Positions 45,556-56,520 of a stretch of 64,000 nucleotides of DNA are shown here, piece by piece. The notes beneath the pieces were generated by a model. It had not been told where the DNA came from. It ran no database searches and saw only the letters and a list, made by a program, of their open reading frames with translations. The stretch's first letter is position 1. Each line of letters begins with the position of its first letter. The stretch lies in NCBI GenBank assembly GCA_039111635.1, contig JBCAQO010000005.1, positions 1,860,001-1,924,000 on the forward strand. The letters run 5' to 3'. Source of the DNA: Heterobasidion occidentale. Lineage: Eukaryota > Basidiomycota > Agaricomycetes > Russulales > Bondarzewiaceae. A program made the position numbers and the translations under genes.

Positions 45556-45696
45556 GCAAGCGAGAGACTCGGAGAGGGCTTGCTTGAGCAACAGAATGAG
45601 AGAAAGGAATGCCAGCGAAGCGGGCACTCGGAGGCCTCTGGTCGGTCATAGACCATATTCTAAGGTTAGGTCGTACCTTCCCACCTTAGAAGTCAA
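45556..45696 (-). repeat. A1 terminal repeat (141 bp)
   Basis: Matches 40396-40536. It forms the 5' terminus of the element in sense orientation, just upstream of Gag. Confidence 0.9.
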
Positions 45697-46353
45697 GCCA
45701 TGAATCTACGTACACATGTCATCCACAGAGGTTCGCTTCTGTTGAAGTTCTCGAGAGTATGATCTCCTCCTGCTTACTCGTCCTTATTCGGTATTTCCTC
45801 CTATTTAGTTTTCTACTAATTTCCTTATCTGTGATTTGGTACTGCGGACTTACCTGATGTTTGCGACGCTCGGCACCCGCTCTCTCAGTCGTTTTTCCTC
45901 TACTACGAGTGCGACTGAGGTGAGCTTCTCTGTTATTTACCCCATTTCACTCATACTAAAAGCCGTCCGTAGTTCTCTCATTTTGGTCTTACTGTCCCGC
46001 AGGTACTATTAAATCCAGTCGTTTTTTCCTCTACTACGAGTGCGACTGAGTTCTCTCATTTTGGTCCTACCGTCCCGCAGATCCCACTCAATATCAGCTT
46101 CCACCCTCGCGAGCCCGAGCTGCAAATCCAGAAACTCCACGACATCCAACGGATGGCGTAGGCTGTGTCCGTATCCGAAGGCACCACGATAACTTATCGC
46201 CGACTCGACTCACGGAGCTTAAGCGTCTTCGTCGTTGTCGGACTCGACGCTGGGCTCTCCTTCGCCAACCTCCTCTTGGGTCTCCTGTTGGACAGGCTGA
46301 GGCTAGCCTTGCCTTACTCTTTCTCATGTCTCATTGGCTAGTGTAGCTCGCAA
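45697..46353. other. Flank with short partial tandem repeats
   Basis: Between the retroelement and the phosphotransferase-like gene. It holds repeats described separately at 45887-46080 and no supported gene. Confidence 0.6.
45887..46080 (+). repeat. X-Y ... X-Y imperfect duplication
   Basis: Unit X (CCTCTACTACGAGTGCGACT) occurs near 45896 and 46027. Unit Y (TCTCTCATTTTGGTC) occurs near 45973 and 46051. In the first copy X and Y are separated by about 50 bp; in the second they are fused, as if one copy had lost that spacer. Confidence 0.75.
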
Positions 46354-47309
46354 ATGCAGCCTTTCCCCCCTGAAGATGAGGCCGCCATCGTGGCCGAATG
46401 TAGAAAACACCAGGCAGAGCGTGGGCGTGGCAATAAAAAAACCGGCTGTGTACTTGTCGAACCATATCCATACATTGTCAAATATGGCGACCCCGAGACT
46501 CTGGCTTCCTACATCGTAACGCAGTCGTTTCTGTACTCGCAAAGTAACAAGCTTCGTATCCCTAAGCTAATCCACCAGTTCGACAACGGACAGGGAACAT
46601 CATACATCGTTCTAGAGCACATCAAGCTTGTCGAATCCCCTGGTGACCTGGACGAGAGGATTGTAGATGCTGTGCAGTGGCTTTTGGAGGTTCAAGCTCC
46701 TTCCGACCACCAGTTGGGACCGTTAGGAGGCGGGTGCATCCGACATGCCTTCTTTGAAAGCAGCGAAGCACCGCTCCCTTTCGTGAGTGTCACGGCGCTT
46801 GAGAGGTATGTAGACAAAGTATGTGTCCGGTAAATTCTCTCGCACGCTCATCGTCCACTAACATTAAATTCGGAACAGGGGCGCACAAGGCTTATGAACA
46901 GCGGGAAAAGCTTTGATCGCGTCAAGCTCACGGAGGAACGGCTCGTTTGCGTACAAGCGAGACTGGACGCCAGCCACTTTGGCGCCGATGAAGAAGACAA
47001 CACGGTTCTGATGGGTTTGGGCAATATCATTCTTGCCAGAGTCCTTTGCGACATACACTCTCCTTTCCAACGCCAAGTTTGCCACCCTTCCAGAGACCTT
47101 GGGCTTGTCGGGTGATACGGATATGAAGACCATGGTGGCAATTGCTCATAACTTGGGCATGACAAGCGATCCGAGCCTTGGTGCGTCAATTTTATTTGTA
47201 CCTCAGATGGAGGGAGAGATATCGACTAACCTTTGTTATCTTAGGCCTGGACAAGCACGGGAGGGCCCGAACAAAAAGGGCGAAGGACACAGCTTCTGAC
47301 GATATCTAA
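46354..47309 (+). pseudogene. Phosphotransferase-fold (APH/kinase-like) protein, frameshifted
   Basis: Starts at the ATG at 46354 (MQPFPPEDEAAIVAECRKH). The N-lobe-like part has GCVLVEPYPYIVKYGD, then IPKLIHQFDNGQGTSYIVLEHI with a hinge-like LEH. An intron follows YVDK (about 46819-46878). Exon 2 has ERLVCVQARLDASHF, where active relatives carry a catalytic D-x-D-x2-N-F loop, and VLMGLGN where a metal-binding Asp-Phe is expected. A one-base break near 47030 separates it from LPESFATYTLLSNAKF. A last intron leads to LDKHGRARTKRAKD and TAA at 47307-47309. Expansion of such genes is common in mushrooms. With the DF motif altered and a frame break, this copy is probably inactive. Confidence 0.6.
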
Positions 47310-47954
47310 GTAAGGCTTGGTAAGTGATCACAGCTGCTTTTCATAAAACGCATATATATTTACATCAGACACAGGAATGCGAGATCTGGGTTCGGATTTC
47401 CTGAGCTATTATATCGTAACTATTGTTCCGCCAAGTCCTTTTCGCCCTTGTCTCATGTATGAAATCACACTTTACACTTCTCATTTCAATTCCCTTTTCC
47501 GAATATCGCTTTTCCCTCTTTTGTCTCGAGCTGCTGCCTCGTCTTGATGTACTATAATTGTCTTAGTTTTCAAGCTCTTTGTTATAATATACAATGGATT
47601 CCATTATACATGTCGAGACTCGAGCCATCTGAGTTACTACAACAACAACAAAAAAGACTACAGCTGGTTTGTCCCTTTTGCCTCAGAATAAGATATAATG
47701 TGGCCGGTAGGATCTCCCTCAAGCCTCATTCTCTCCTCGTCTCATTTGCTCGTCCAACTTCACATACTAGCAAGTGAGATGATTTTCGTAGCGGTTGAAG
47801 CCGACTGATTGAGAACGATGCCGGGTGGGTCATAGGGTTTCTTTGTAACAGAGCAGACTAGGTAGGAATATCACCAGCGAGATTCCCGAGAAATTGTACG
47901 TGCGTCATCTAGCTACTCGACACAATCAAAATTCTCAATAGTGCTGTTGTGAAA
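47310..47954. other. AT-richer intergenic region, nothing recognised
   Basis: No coding or RNA-gene signature. Open stretches such as 47544-47777 show no family features. Confidence 0.55.
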
Positions 47955-48222
47955 GTCTCAGTGGACTCAAGAATATAACCTCGTTGTTTCGCTCAGGTGT
48001 GGTCGTCGCACAATCATTGTCTTTGGGACACATCAGGTGTCACAGTATTTACAACATCTCAAGGCAGCAATGGATATCCTAGAGATGGGATGGCGCAATT
48101 ACTGCGGGCCGGCCTAGCGCTATTGCAGGTGGTGAGATGATCTCCGGAAACATGAGGTTGCTTCTGGCTGGCGAGCACTTTCGGAAAATGCGCAAGCATG
48201 TATTCATCTCACACGTCAGTTT
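47955..48222 (+). pseudogene. Cytochrome P450 fragment
   Basis: Colinear with 53868-54150 of the P450 pseudogene. It includes the stretches around TTTCGCTCAGG, GGTCGTCGCAC, AAGGCAGCAATGGATAT and GCGCAAGCATGTATTCATCT. It covers the end of exon 2, the following intron and most of exon 3, and nothing else of the gene. It shares the same short deletion at TTTCGCTC as the full-length copy. Confidence 0.8.
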
Positions 48223-48374
48223 GAACATCCTGGTCCTGTGCCTGGTCCCAGTCGTGATACATACTAGATATTCTAAGTCAGATAGGTGACAATCGGATAG
48301 TCAAGTTAAACGCAGAGGGTGACACTGATCACAATGGCTGACCACCGTGTTGGAGGCTGGAATGGAGGCTGAGA

Positions 48375-49510
48375 CGTTTCTTGAACATCGGTAACGCGAC
48401 GGTAGAGGGTCTATCGGTTGACAAGAGACTCCTCATGGCTGCTGTACAAGCTAGTAATGTGCGGCTGGCAGGGCTTCAATACATGTCAATCGCTGCGCTG
48501 ATTCAAATGCGCGATAGTGTGTCGTGATTTGTGACATAGCTTTGAAGCCGTAGCTAGAGAATTCCCCACCTTAGTATGATGTACGTATCGGCGTATCCAG
48601 TGGCCATGAGGTGTGTCTGACTACGCAGAGTTCTCCAGCACAGCGCAAATGCCAGTCTGCATTGAATGAACACACACGAAGAGAGGTCGCTGGCGCGTTC
48701 GATGAAGAGGTCGATGATGATGAGGACATCAAGGAAGATGATCCGGAGAGGGACTCGCACGTCGCGATATAGGGCAGCTACTTGTCGCGGTTCAGCTTGT
48801 ATTTATTAATTAATCGCGTGTGGTGCGGATGCGGAGTGGGCTCATTCATGATGGTGTTGCTTGAAGATCTGTGGTGACTCGCGCTCGCGTGTTTCCTGTG
48901 GAGTACCACAAAGGTGAGCATCGACGCTACTGCACTTTCTGCGGATGAGCACCATTTGGCTTCGATCGTGCCAATCTCCAATATCAGCTGAGCGAACCCT
49001 CCAATGACTCATGGTTCACCCTGTTCTTCATGAGTAAGTCATGTCACATATTTGCCTGTCAGATGTGGAGCGGAATGCTCACCGCGTGTTCTTGCTGCTG
49101 CTGTCTCTCAGTCTTCGTAACCGCATCTGCATATTTGAATGTCGACCTGGGCTTGAGTATACCTACGGTAATTCAGTGTTGTCAGCCTCCTTCACGCACA
49201 CCTCAAACTTCAGCCTTCCAACAGAAGTAACTCCGCACTTACTGTCGCGATGCGTCTCAAACTGATCGTAAGTGCCGTCATGTCCGAAGGCGCCGCAGAT
49301 GAATCGGTACCAGGAAACCTTGGAAGAAGGATGCGCATGGGCGGCGCTCGGGTGTCCACGATAGTGATGCTAGTGCACAATGTAAATCTAGATGGGTGCG
49401 GTGATACTTCAGTGTTATGAAGTTTTTGTACATATGCTGCTCTCACCTCCGCTTTGTTGGTGCTAATGATGATTTTGTTCAAGACTACCCTGCCTGTAGG
49501 AAAGCAAAAA
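48375..49510 (+). pseudogene. TRK transporter 3' fragment
   Basis: Begins at NIGNATVEG (third pore loop of TRK) and continues in order with MMYVSAYPVAM, YEERSL, a decayed LALACFLW, LSEPSNDSWFTLF, and ASAYLNVDLGLSIPT (altered fourth pore). Multiple stops and frame changes are present. After the coding remnant, the match continues into the 3' UTR and flank of TRK copy 1 (GGGCGGCGCTCGGGTGT, then GCTTTGTTG.TGCTAATGAT). It therefore derives from copy 1 or its direct ancestor, not from copy 2. Confidence 0.8.
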
Positions 49511-50302
49511 GCATTCAACGTACTGGCTTGCAAGCAGCCTTGAGGGGCTGATGATACGCTTTGATCGTATGTGAGCAACTCCAATTTTTTCTGTACTCCT
49601 AGCCTTCGATCAAATGCCGACTCGCCTCGACGTTGTGATAGTACGTTGAGAGACGTCGAGGATATAAGCAGGTGCCCGATCAGGAATTCAATTAATTTCT
49701 TCCAGAGTCAGCGTGTGAACAAGGAGTAATTTAACCACTACTCCATTTGTCAACGTTTTAGTCTTTGTTCTCGTCTCAGCACCACAGACAACCTGCTGAG
49801 CTGCTCCTCGTTCAAATCTCTCGATACATTTTATGAAGATGGCCGACTGTTATCAGTGCACGCACAACCGGTGTTATGTCTCATGGTTAGGCTCTGTACA
49901 TTGTCGGGTGTCCCCTTCAACACATGCCCTCCTCATGTTTCGAGTCGTCATCTTTGCAGTGGAACCCTGTGAAACCACTCCAACGCACTAATCTCTGTTA
50001 CTATGCTATACCTCAATCGACAGTCAACCACCGGAGTCGAGCCTTCCTTCTGGCCCTCTAGTGCATAATGCACAACGTCTGAGTCAGTCTTTTGAGCTAT
50101 GTCCGCTCATATCCTCTGTTGTACAGATCCTACAGTATGGCGGCAAATGGAGGCACTTGGATGGCCTCCTGCAGGCTTCTCGCCGGATATATGTGGGTGC
50201 AGACTATATATTACCTTATTCCCGCTTTGCGGCATCCCTCCAACCACGGTAGTCTACACTGCCAACACAAGTCACTTTCTTCGCGAGCATTCGGAATCAC
50301 AC
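49511..50302. other. Intergenic upstream of TRK copy 2
   Basis: No gene recognised. It probably contains the former promoter of TRK copy 2. Confidence 0.5.
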
Positions 50303-53271
50303 ATGTCGGCACTCTGCGTCCGCACACGCGCGCTGGCGGCTAAAGGACTCGACAGTCTTCACCTGAATTTCTATCGACTTCACCTCTTGCACTTGTGAGT
50401 ACTTTGGGCCTTGTGCGATATCTACGTATAGATGTTGAAACGATGAAACGATCAGCACGACTGTTCCATTACTTTTCGCTGCCATGGCCTATGCGTGCAA
50501 TGGCGAGTCTCTGCCTCTTACAGCAACTTACTATTCTGCTGTGTCAGCGCCATGACGGGCCCACTGGCTTACGACGTTGGATCTGAGTTCCCTGACGACA
50601 TGGCAGCAGGTTATACTTGTGATTCTTGAGATCATTGGCAGTCCGGTATGTTCAAAAGTTGCGCTATGCCTCCAAGAACATTTTTTCAATGTTCACGCCA
50701 CAGGTCACCGTATCCTTACTCGTTGTATACGTGCGCCGGCGGTACTTTCAGCGACATCTCCACTGGATTGTGGAGTCCGAGTTTGAGCGTACGAAGACTC
50801 GAGATATTCTTCGAGCCGCGCAAAGCACCTCAAAGCGGAATGTGCAGTTTAAGGCATCCATGATTTCGTCGCGTGGATACACTGCCTAAACCAATATCGT
50901 CATCGATGGATATGAATGCAACTTTCCCCGCAAAATCGCCTTCGATCCTAACGGCGTGTGAACAGAATACCACCGGTCAGACGTTTGGCCGCAGCGATCA
51001 GGTGCAAGTACAGCAACACACTGATCTTGCGCCTCGGCGAGGTGCGTTACATTTTTCCCTTATCTACCAATCGAATTCTGGCTTTGTTGATGCACTAGAA
51101 CTCACTCGTCACACAACAATTGAAATTATCGATCCCAATCATTCTCAAGACGACGAATTTGGCGGATTCGGAAATATTCTGGACCTCTTCGCCAGCCTCT
51201 TTCGCGATTTCTTTCCTAACATCCAGAAAAAGCTTAAACGCTCAATGACGATGCCAATTGAGTCGAAGCTGGTACCGGACTGTACCGAATCGGAATTTCC
51301 GGGTACTCGTTCCGTCTCATATTTTTCATTCAACGTCAAAGTGCGCAAAAACTCAGCGTTCTACGGGCTGTCGGACCGTGACTGTGAGGAGTTGGGCGGA
51401 GTCGAGTACAGAGCATTGACTGCACTGCTGTGGATCGTACCCGCGGTGAGTGAAAACTTTATCTATATGCGCTTATGTCGACTTATCAACTTTCGTGTCA
51501 TAGTACGCTGTTGGTACCCTTGGGACTGCATTTGTAGTCACTGCACCATACATGTCACTTGCAAGATGGAAGAGCAATTTCCAGCCACCTCAGCAACACC
51601 GTGTGATTAATCCAGTGTGGTTAGCATAAACCACGACATTGACTGTCTTCTGCTAATGCTGATTTGTAGGTACTCACTTTTCGAAGTCGTCGGCGCCTGG
51701 GCAAACACAGGAATGTCTCTGGTTGATCAGGGCCTTATTCCTTTCCAGACTGCGTACCCTATGTTGATTTTCCTCATCTGGGTGGTGATCGCTGGAAATC
51801 CAGGATATGTGAGGCGGCTGCATTTTTGATCGTCTGACCTTGTGCTAATCATATCATGGCAGCCTGTGCTGTGAGTCGGAATTGCTGTGCACGTACTCTG
51901 CGCTGACCCTATACTTGATCTGCGCGGTGCAGTCTACGATTTCAGATGTGAGCCTTATCCAGAAAGTCCTCTGGCACTTTGCTCTAACCCTCCATGATAG
52001 ATGGGGAATTTTCAAATGCGTCCCAAAAACCTCACAGATGCGCGAGACACTTCAGTTTATGCTTGATCACCCCCGACGATGTTTCATCTACCTCTTCCCG
52101 TCGCACCAAACCTGGTTCCTCCTCACCGTACTCATTATTTTCAAGTGAGCTTCCCAATGCACTATGCATCATCATCTGCGTATTGACTCCCCGATCAAGT
52201 TTAACGGATTGGCTCTTGTTTTGGTGCTGGATATTGGAAATGCGACTGTCGAAGCTATACCGGTCGGCACTAGACTCCTCGTGGCAGCTGTGCAATCTGT
52301 TGCTGTCCGTTTTGCAGGGTTCCAATCCGTTTCAATTGCCGTCTTGGCTCCTGCGGTCAAGTATATATACCCACATTTGATTGCCGGCGAAGCCCAAAAA
52401 TTCTGATAAACTTTCTGCAGGGTTCTCTACCTCGTCATGATGTACATTTCCGTATACCCTGTGGCCATGTGGTAATTTCATACCTGTAGGACTTCAAGGT
52501 ATCACACTGACTTCTTAACAGCGTACGTTCAACAAACGTTTACGAAGAGCGATCATTAGGAGTGTCTGAAATGGAAGTTGGAAACGTTGGGGACATTGAG
52601 GATGAGGCAAACTATCCTGAGACGGACTCGCGTGTAGCGATCTGGGGCAGATACCTTGGACGTCATGTCAAACGGCAGCTGGCATTCGGTGAGTTATGTG
52701 TTACATGCTTCCTCATCAAGGTGATGATCAGTTATCTGCTCTAGATATGTGGTGGCTCGCACTTGCACTTTTTCTAATATGCGTCATCGAGGTGAATCCG
52801 GCTGTTTTCACATCGAATTGTGTTTCACTCATATCCACGCAATTCCCAGAAAAAGCAGCTGAGCGATCCTGCCAACGAATCGTGGTTCAACCTGTTCTGT
52901 ATGAGTAAGTGATCCTGTATGTATCTTAACGATTGGATGTGAAGCTCGACACGCGTCGTCCTATCCCAGTCTTTGAAGTAATGTCCGCATACACGACTGT
53001 AGGCTTAAGCATAGGTATACCCACAGTAAGCCCGCATAAAATGACCCTCCCACACATTCTATCTGTAATTGCTCTTTTACAGGCGAACTTCTCTCTCTCA
53101 GGTGCAATGCACACCCTTTCCAAGCTCATCCTTTGCGCTGTCATGATCCGCGGACGGCACCGTGGGCTGCCAGTCGCACTTGATCGTGCGATCATGCTTC
53201 CGAAGGAATTTCTGGAATTGGCTAGTGAGAAGGCACGGCAAATGAAACGGAGACAAGTCGGTCAATCTTGA
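50303..53271 (+). pseudogene. TRK-family potassium transporter, copy 2 (frameshifted)
   Basis: Full-length paralog of copy 1 with the same intron positions, including 8-nt (51863-51870) and 15-nt (51933-51947) exons. Start ATG at 50303 (MSALCVRTRALAAKG, FYRLHLLHL). Two breaks lie in the N-terminal third. A one-base loss within about 50505-50530 leads to a TGA at 50553-50555 inside the first pore loop, with a compensating one-base gain only after the stop. A second break at about 50870 gives TAA at 50887-50889. Downstream everything reads cleanly: GAWANTGMSLVD, NIGNATVEAI, SAYTTVGLSIG, and the C-terminus ending KRRQVGQS. The Asn/Glu tract of copy 1 is absent. It is a recent pseudogene or, less likely, a misassembled gene. 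Confidence 0.8.
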
Positions 53272-53621
53272 GACGAGAATGCACACAAGCGGGGTTTAAG
53301 TGCATAATCAATGCATTCCTTTTGGATAGACGGGCTTGTTTATGTGTGTTTTGCTTGATGACACGAGATACTCTACTTTCCGGTAAGTTATATGAAGCCC
53401 GTCCGTTGTTCTATGTGCTGACCGCTGTCATCGCAGAACGTTGATGTATCGCTGCTCGTGAACACTTGATCTTCTGTGGAGAACTCACCTGAGCGATAAG
53501 GAGTGGAAGAATGAGGGCCGTATCACTTTTCCTTGAATCTCGGGCTCTCAGGGTCACGTACTGTCGAATGCTGAACGCTATATCACCTCCGTCACTCTGA
53601 ACCCCACTTTCCCAGCCTACT
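53272..53621. other. Intergenic between TRK copy 2 and P450
   Basis: About 350 bp in tandem orientation. It must carry the TRK copy 2 3' UTR and the P450 promoter; no clear motif is seen. Confidence 0.5.
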
Positions 53622-55785
53622 ATGTCTCGAGCTTTACCTGCTGTAGAGTTATTACAGGTCTGCATCGCAGTGGCCGTCGCTGCCATGTTGTACCTCAAGT
53701 GGCGACAGCCGACCTCTCAGTTGAATCTTCCCCCTGGCCCCCCTGGCCATTGGCTGTGGGGCAACGAGATTCCTGACAAATTGTGGGTGGATCGCATGAG
53801 TAGAGCTGTCCGATCACGACTGACAATGCGTACATCCCTGAAGTGCTTTCTTGCAATTCGCTCAGTGGACCAAGGAGTATGGCCATGTTTTCGCTCAGGC
53901 GCGGTCGTCGCACGATCATTGTTTTTGGGACATACCAGGTACAAATCGAGCCTGTGTCACAGGATGATGACAATGTTCATTAATATCTGAAGGCAGCAAT
54001 GGATATACTGGAGAAGGATGGCGCAATCACTGCGGACCGGCCTCGCGCTATTGCAGGTGGCGAGATGGTTTCCGGAAACATGAGGCTGCTTCTCGTAAGG
54101 GCTGGCGAGCACTTCCGGAAGTTGCGCAAGCATGTATTCATCTTTCACATTGTGAAATTCCTTGCTCATTTGGTGGCTTTAGGGCGCTCCACACTCACTT
54201 GCAACCCAAAGTTGCGGCAACCTACGGACCATTGCAGATGTTTAACGCCAGGGTCCTCCTGCGCGATATCCTCGATGACCCCGAAAATCATCACGAACAT
54301 GCTAGACGGTCTGTCCCAAATTCAGAAGCCCGTAACTTTGTTTACCTGACGGTTGCTTCTAGATATTCGGCGTCTCTGATTCTTTCCCTCACATATGGTA
54401 AACCCTCTCCTAGCAAAAGACTAGACCCTGACATTACCTTGGTCAACCAATGCCTACATCGTATGGGCCAATCGCTGCGTCCGGGAGCTCACCTTGTCGA
54501 GGATCTGCCTTGGCTCAAATATATCCCCTTCTATGGTTCAAAATTAAGGGACTATCACAGAGAAGAGTTGGCCTTGTTCCGAAAACAGCTACAAGCTGTT
54601 CGAGATGAAATTGTAAGCTGTTTTGTACGTGTTATGGCTATGTCTTGTTTTTCTCATGTATGTCACATTTTTTCGCTAGGCTGAAGGGAAGGCTTCACCG
54701 TCTTTTGCTAGATATTTACTGGAAGAACAACAAGAGATTGGTCTTTCTGATGATGAATTGGCGTACCTCGCTGGCTCTATGTTTGGTGCAGGCTCTGAGA
54801 CGGTATGTTGGTTGTCTAATTTTTCCTCTAACAAGCTGATCTTCCACACAGTCTGCGTCAGCAATTAGTATCGTTATCATGGCTGCGGCACTGCACCCCG
54901 AAGCTCAAGCAAGGGTACAAAAAGAACTTGATGATGTTGTTGGCTCTGACAGATGTGCATCCTCAAGCCTTAATCGTCTTTCGCGCACTGACTTTATTTT
55001 ATCTGATGAACACAGTGCCGTCCTTTGGCGATGTCGATTCTCTCCCACAGGTCCATGCATTCTTCTTGGAATCTTTCCGATGGAGACCCGGGACAGGTGG
55101 AGGCATTCAACGTAGGGCAACTGAAGACATAATCTATGTTCGTCATATGTCGTTTGAATGAGAGGGAATGACCTCTGACGAATTTATTCGCTAGCGGGGC
55201 TATCGTATCCCTGCTGGCGCCACGCTGATAGGGAACCATTGGTATATCTAACTTCTTTCAGCTGTGGCTCATCCATAACATATTCGAATACCTATGAAGG
55301 TCCATCGGTCGTGACCCCGAAGTCTTCCCTGATGGTGATACATTTGATCCCCAGCGATGGATAGACGAGGACGGTAGAGTCAAGGAAGAGCCCAAGTTCC
55401 CGAATTTCGGTTTCGGTAGGCGGTACGTCGACGCTTTATCCACCGCTGACCTTGACTCAAAATATTGCTCACTAAGAATCTGCCCTGGGATGCCTGTGGC
55501 CTTGAGGTCTGCTACTCATGAACATTCAACGAAATTTGCCGCTGATGCAACGCATCTTCATCTCCCAGGTCCCTCTTTATCAATACTGCACTCCTGCTCT
55601 GGTCGTTCAGGATCACCGAAGACCCGACACGGCCCATTGATACGCTCGCATTTAAGGAGGGCATCATTACGGTCCCTCTGCCTTTCGCGGCGCATTTCGA
55701 ACCCCGGCATGGCAACCTGCGTGAACTGATCGACGCAGACGATTTGGGGCTCGCAACTCTTATTGCACCTGATAGGGAATTGTAG
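53622..55785 (+). pseudogene. Cytochrome P450 monooxygenase, one short deletion in exon 2
   Basis: A full-length P450 can be traced from the ATG at 53622. An N-terminal anchor (LLQVCIAVAVAAMLYL) precedes the proline hinge LPPGPPGHWLWGN. The I-helix reads AGSMFGAGSETSASA, ExxR is ESFRWRP, then GYRIPAGATLIGNHW, and the heme loop FGFGRR joined to ICPGM supplies the Cys ligand. The last exon ends IAPDREL at 55783-55785. Exon 2 (from 53844) reads FAFLQFAQWTKEYGHVF; at 53890-53893 two bases are missing before LRRGRRTIIVFGTYQ, which breaks the frame. The intron at 54130-54182 appears to use a GC donor (GCATGT). All catalytic motifs are intact, so the deletion is the only clear lesion. Family number cannot be assigned by eye. 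Confidence 0.8.
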
Positions 55786-56520
55786 AAGGGTGCTCTCGGA
55801 GCTGAGTGTTGATCGTTCTGTTGCATGAATGCGTTCGATCTGTCGTTATTTGGTGTTCGCTTTGTATTGGGAGATCCCGAGGCTTGGATCCGAGGCTTGG
55901 AAAGAGCAATCGATTCATCGCCCCGCTTCGAACATGAAGTCGAAATCGGGTCAGAATCATTCACGTCTCGATATGTCATGGTTTTGCAATCTCCGTATAC
56001 ACACGATGGTCTACACAAGGAAGCGAGCTTTCGAATGCATCCAGGATCCAGAGATGAATCCTGCATTATCCGGAGAGGAAGCAAGACCTGTTAATATTTG
56101 TTGGGATATGTCATAGTGATTGCCCGGAAGAATGTATTCAGAGTGCTTGCGAGAGGCCCTAGATAGAGAGCAAGAGAATCAGTGTTGAGAGGCGTCTCAT
56201 GGCGACAATGAGGGCGTGCGAAATGGAGTCTTACCAGTATCCTACCAGTCTGCTCTTGTAGGCTCACTGAACTATCATCAATTCCTTCTCTCCGTCTGTT
56301 TTCTCTTTGTATTCTCTTCAACCCATTTGACAACATAGGGGCATGATCATTGGTAGAGCGTCTGACGGAGAGAACGCGGAAACAGCGCCTGCAATGTGGA
56401 AGCATCACCTCCCTCATTAAAACAGATCGCAAGGCCGGAAGGGCATGTTGAGCCGCTGATCAAGTTATAAAAAATTAGGATTGGGCAGAAACTAGCTGTC
56501 TAGTAGAACATGACCTCGAT
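55786..56520. other. Convergent intergenic region
   Basis: Between the 3' ends of the P450 pseudogene (+) and the complex I gene (-). No supported gene. Confidence 0.6.

Larger units (their letters stand above)
39130..45696 (-). mobile_element. DIRS/Ngaro-like tyrosine-recombinase retroelement with split direct repeats
   Basis: 6.6-kb element coding on the minus strand in the order Gag, zinc-finger Gag part, RT/RNase H, tyrosine recombinase. There is no DDE integrase and there are no LTRs. Two repeat pairs are arranged as split direct repeats: A (141 bp) at 45556-45696 and 40396-40536, and B (225 bp) at 40537-40761 and 39130-39354. In sense orientation this reads A1, genes, B1 immediately followed by A2, then a 1.04-kb unique segment, then B2. 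B1 abuts A2 with no intervening base, as in the circular-junction layout of Ngaro and PAT elements. The 1.04-kb piece between A2 and B2 is not explained by that model. Confidence 0.85.
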
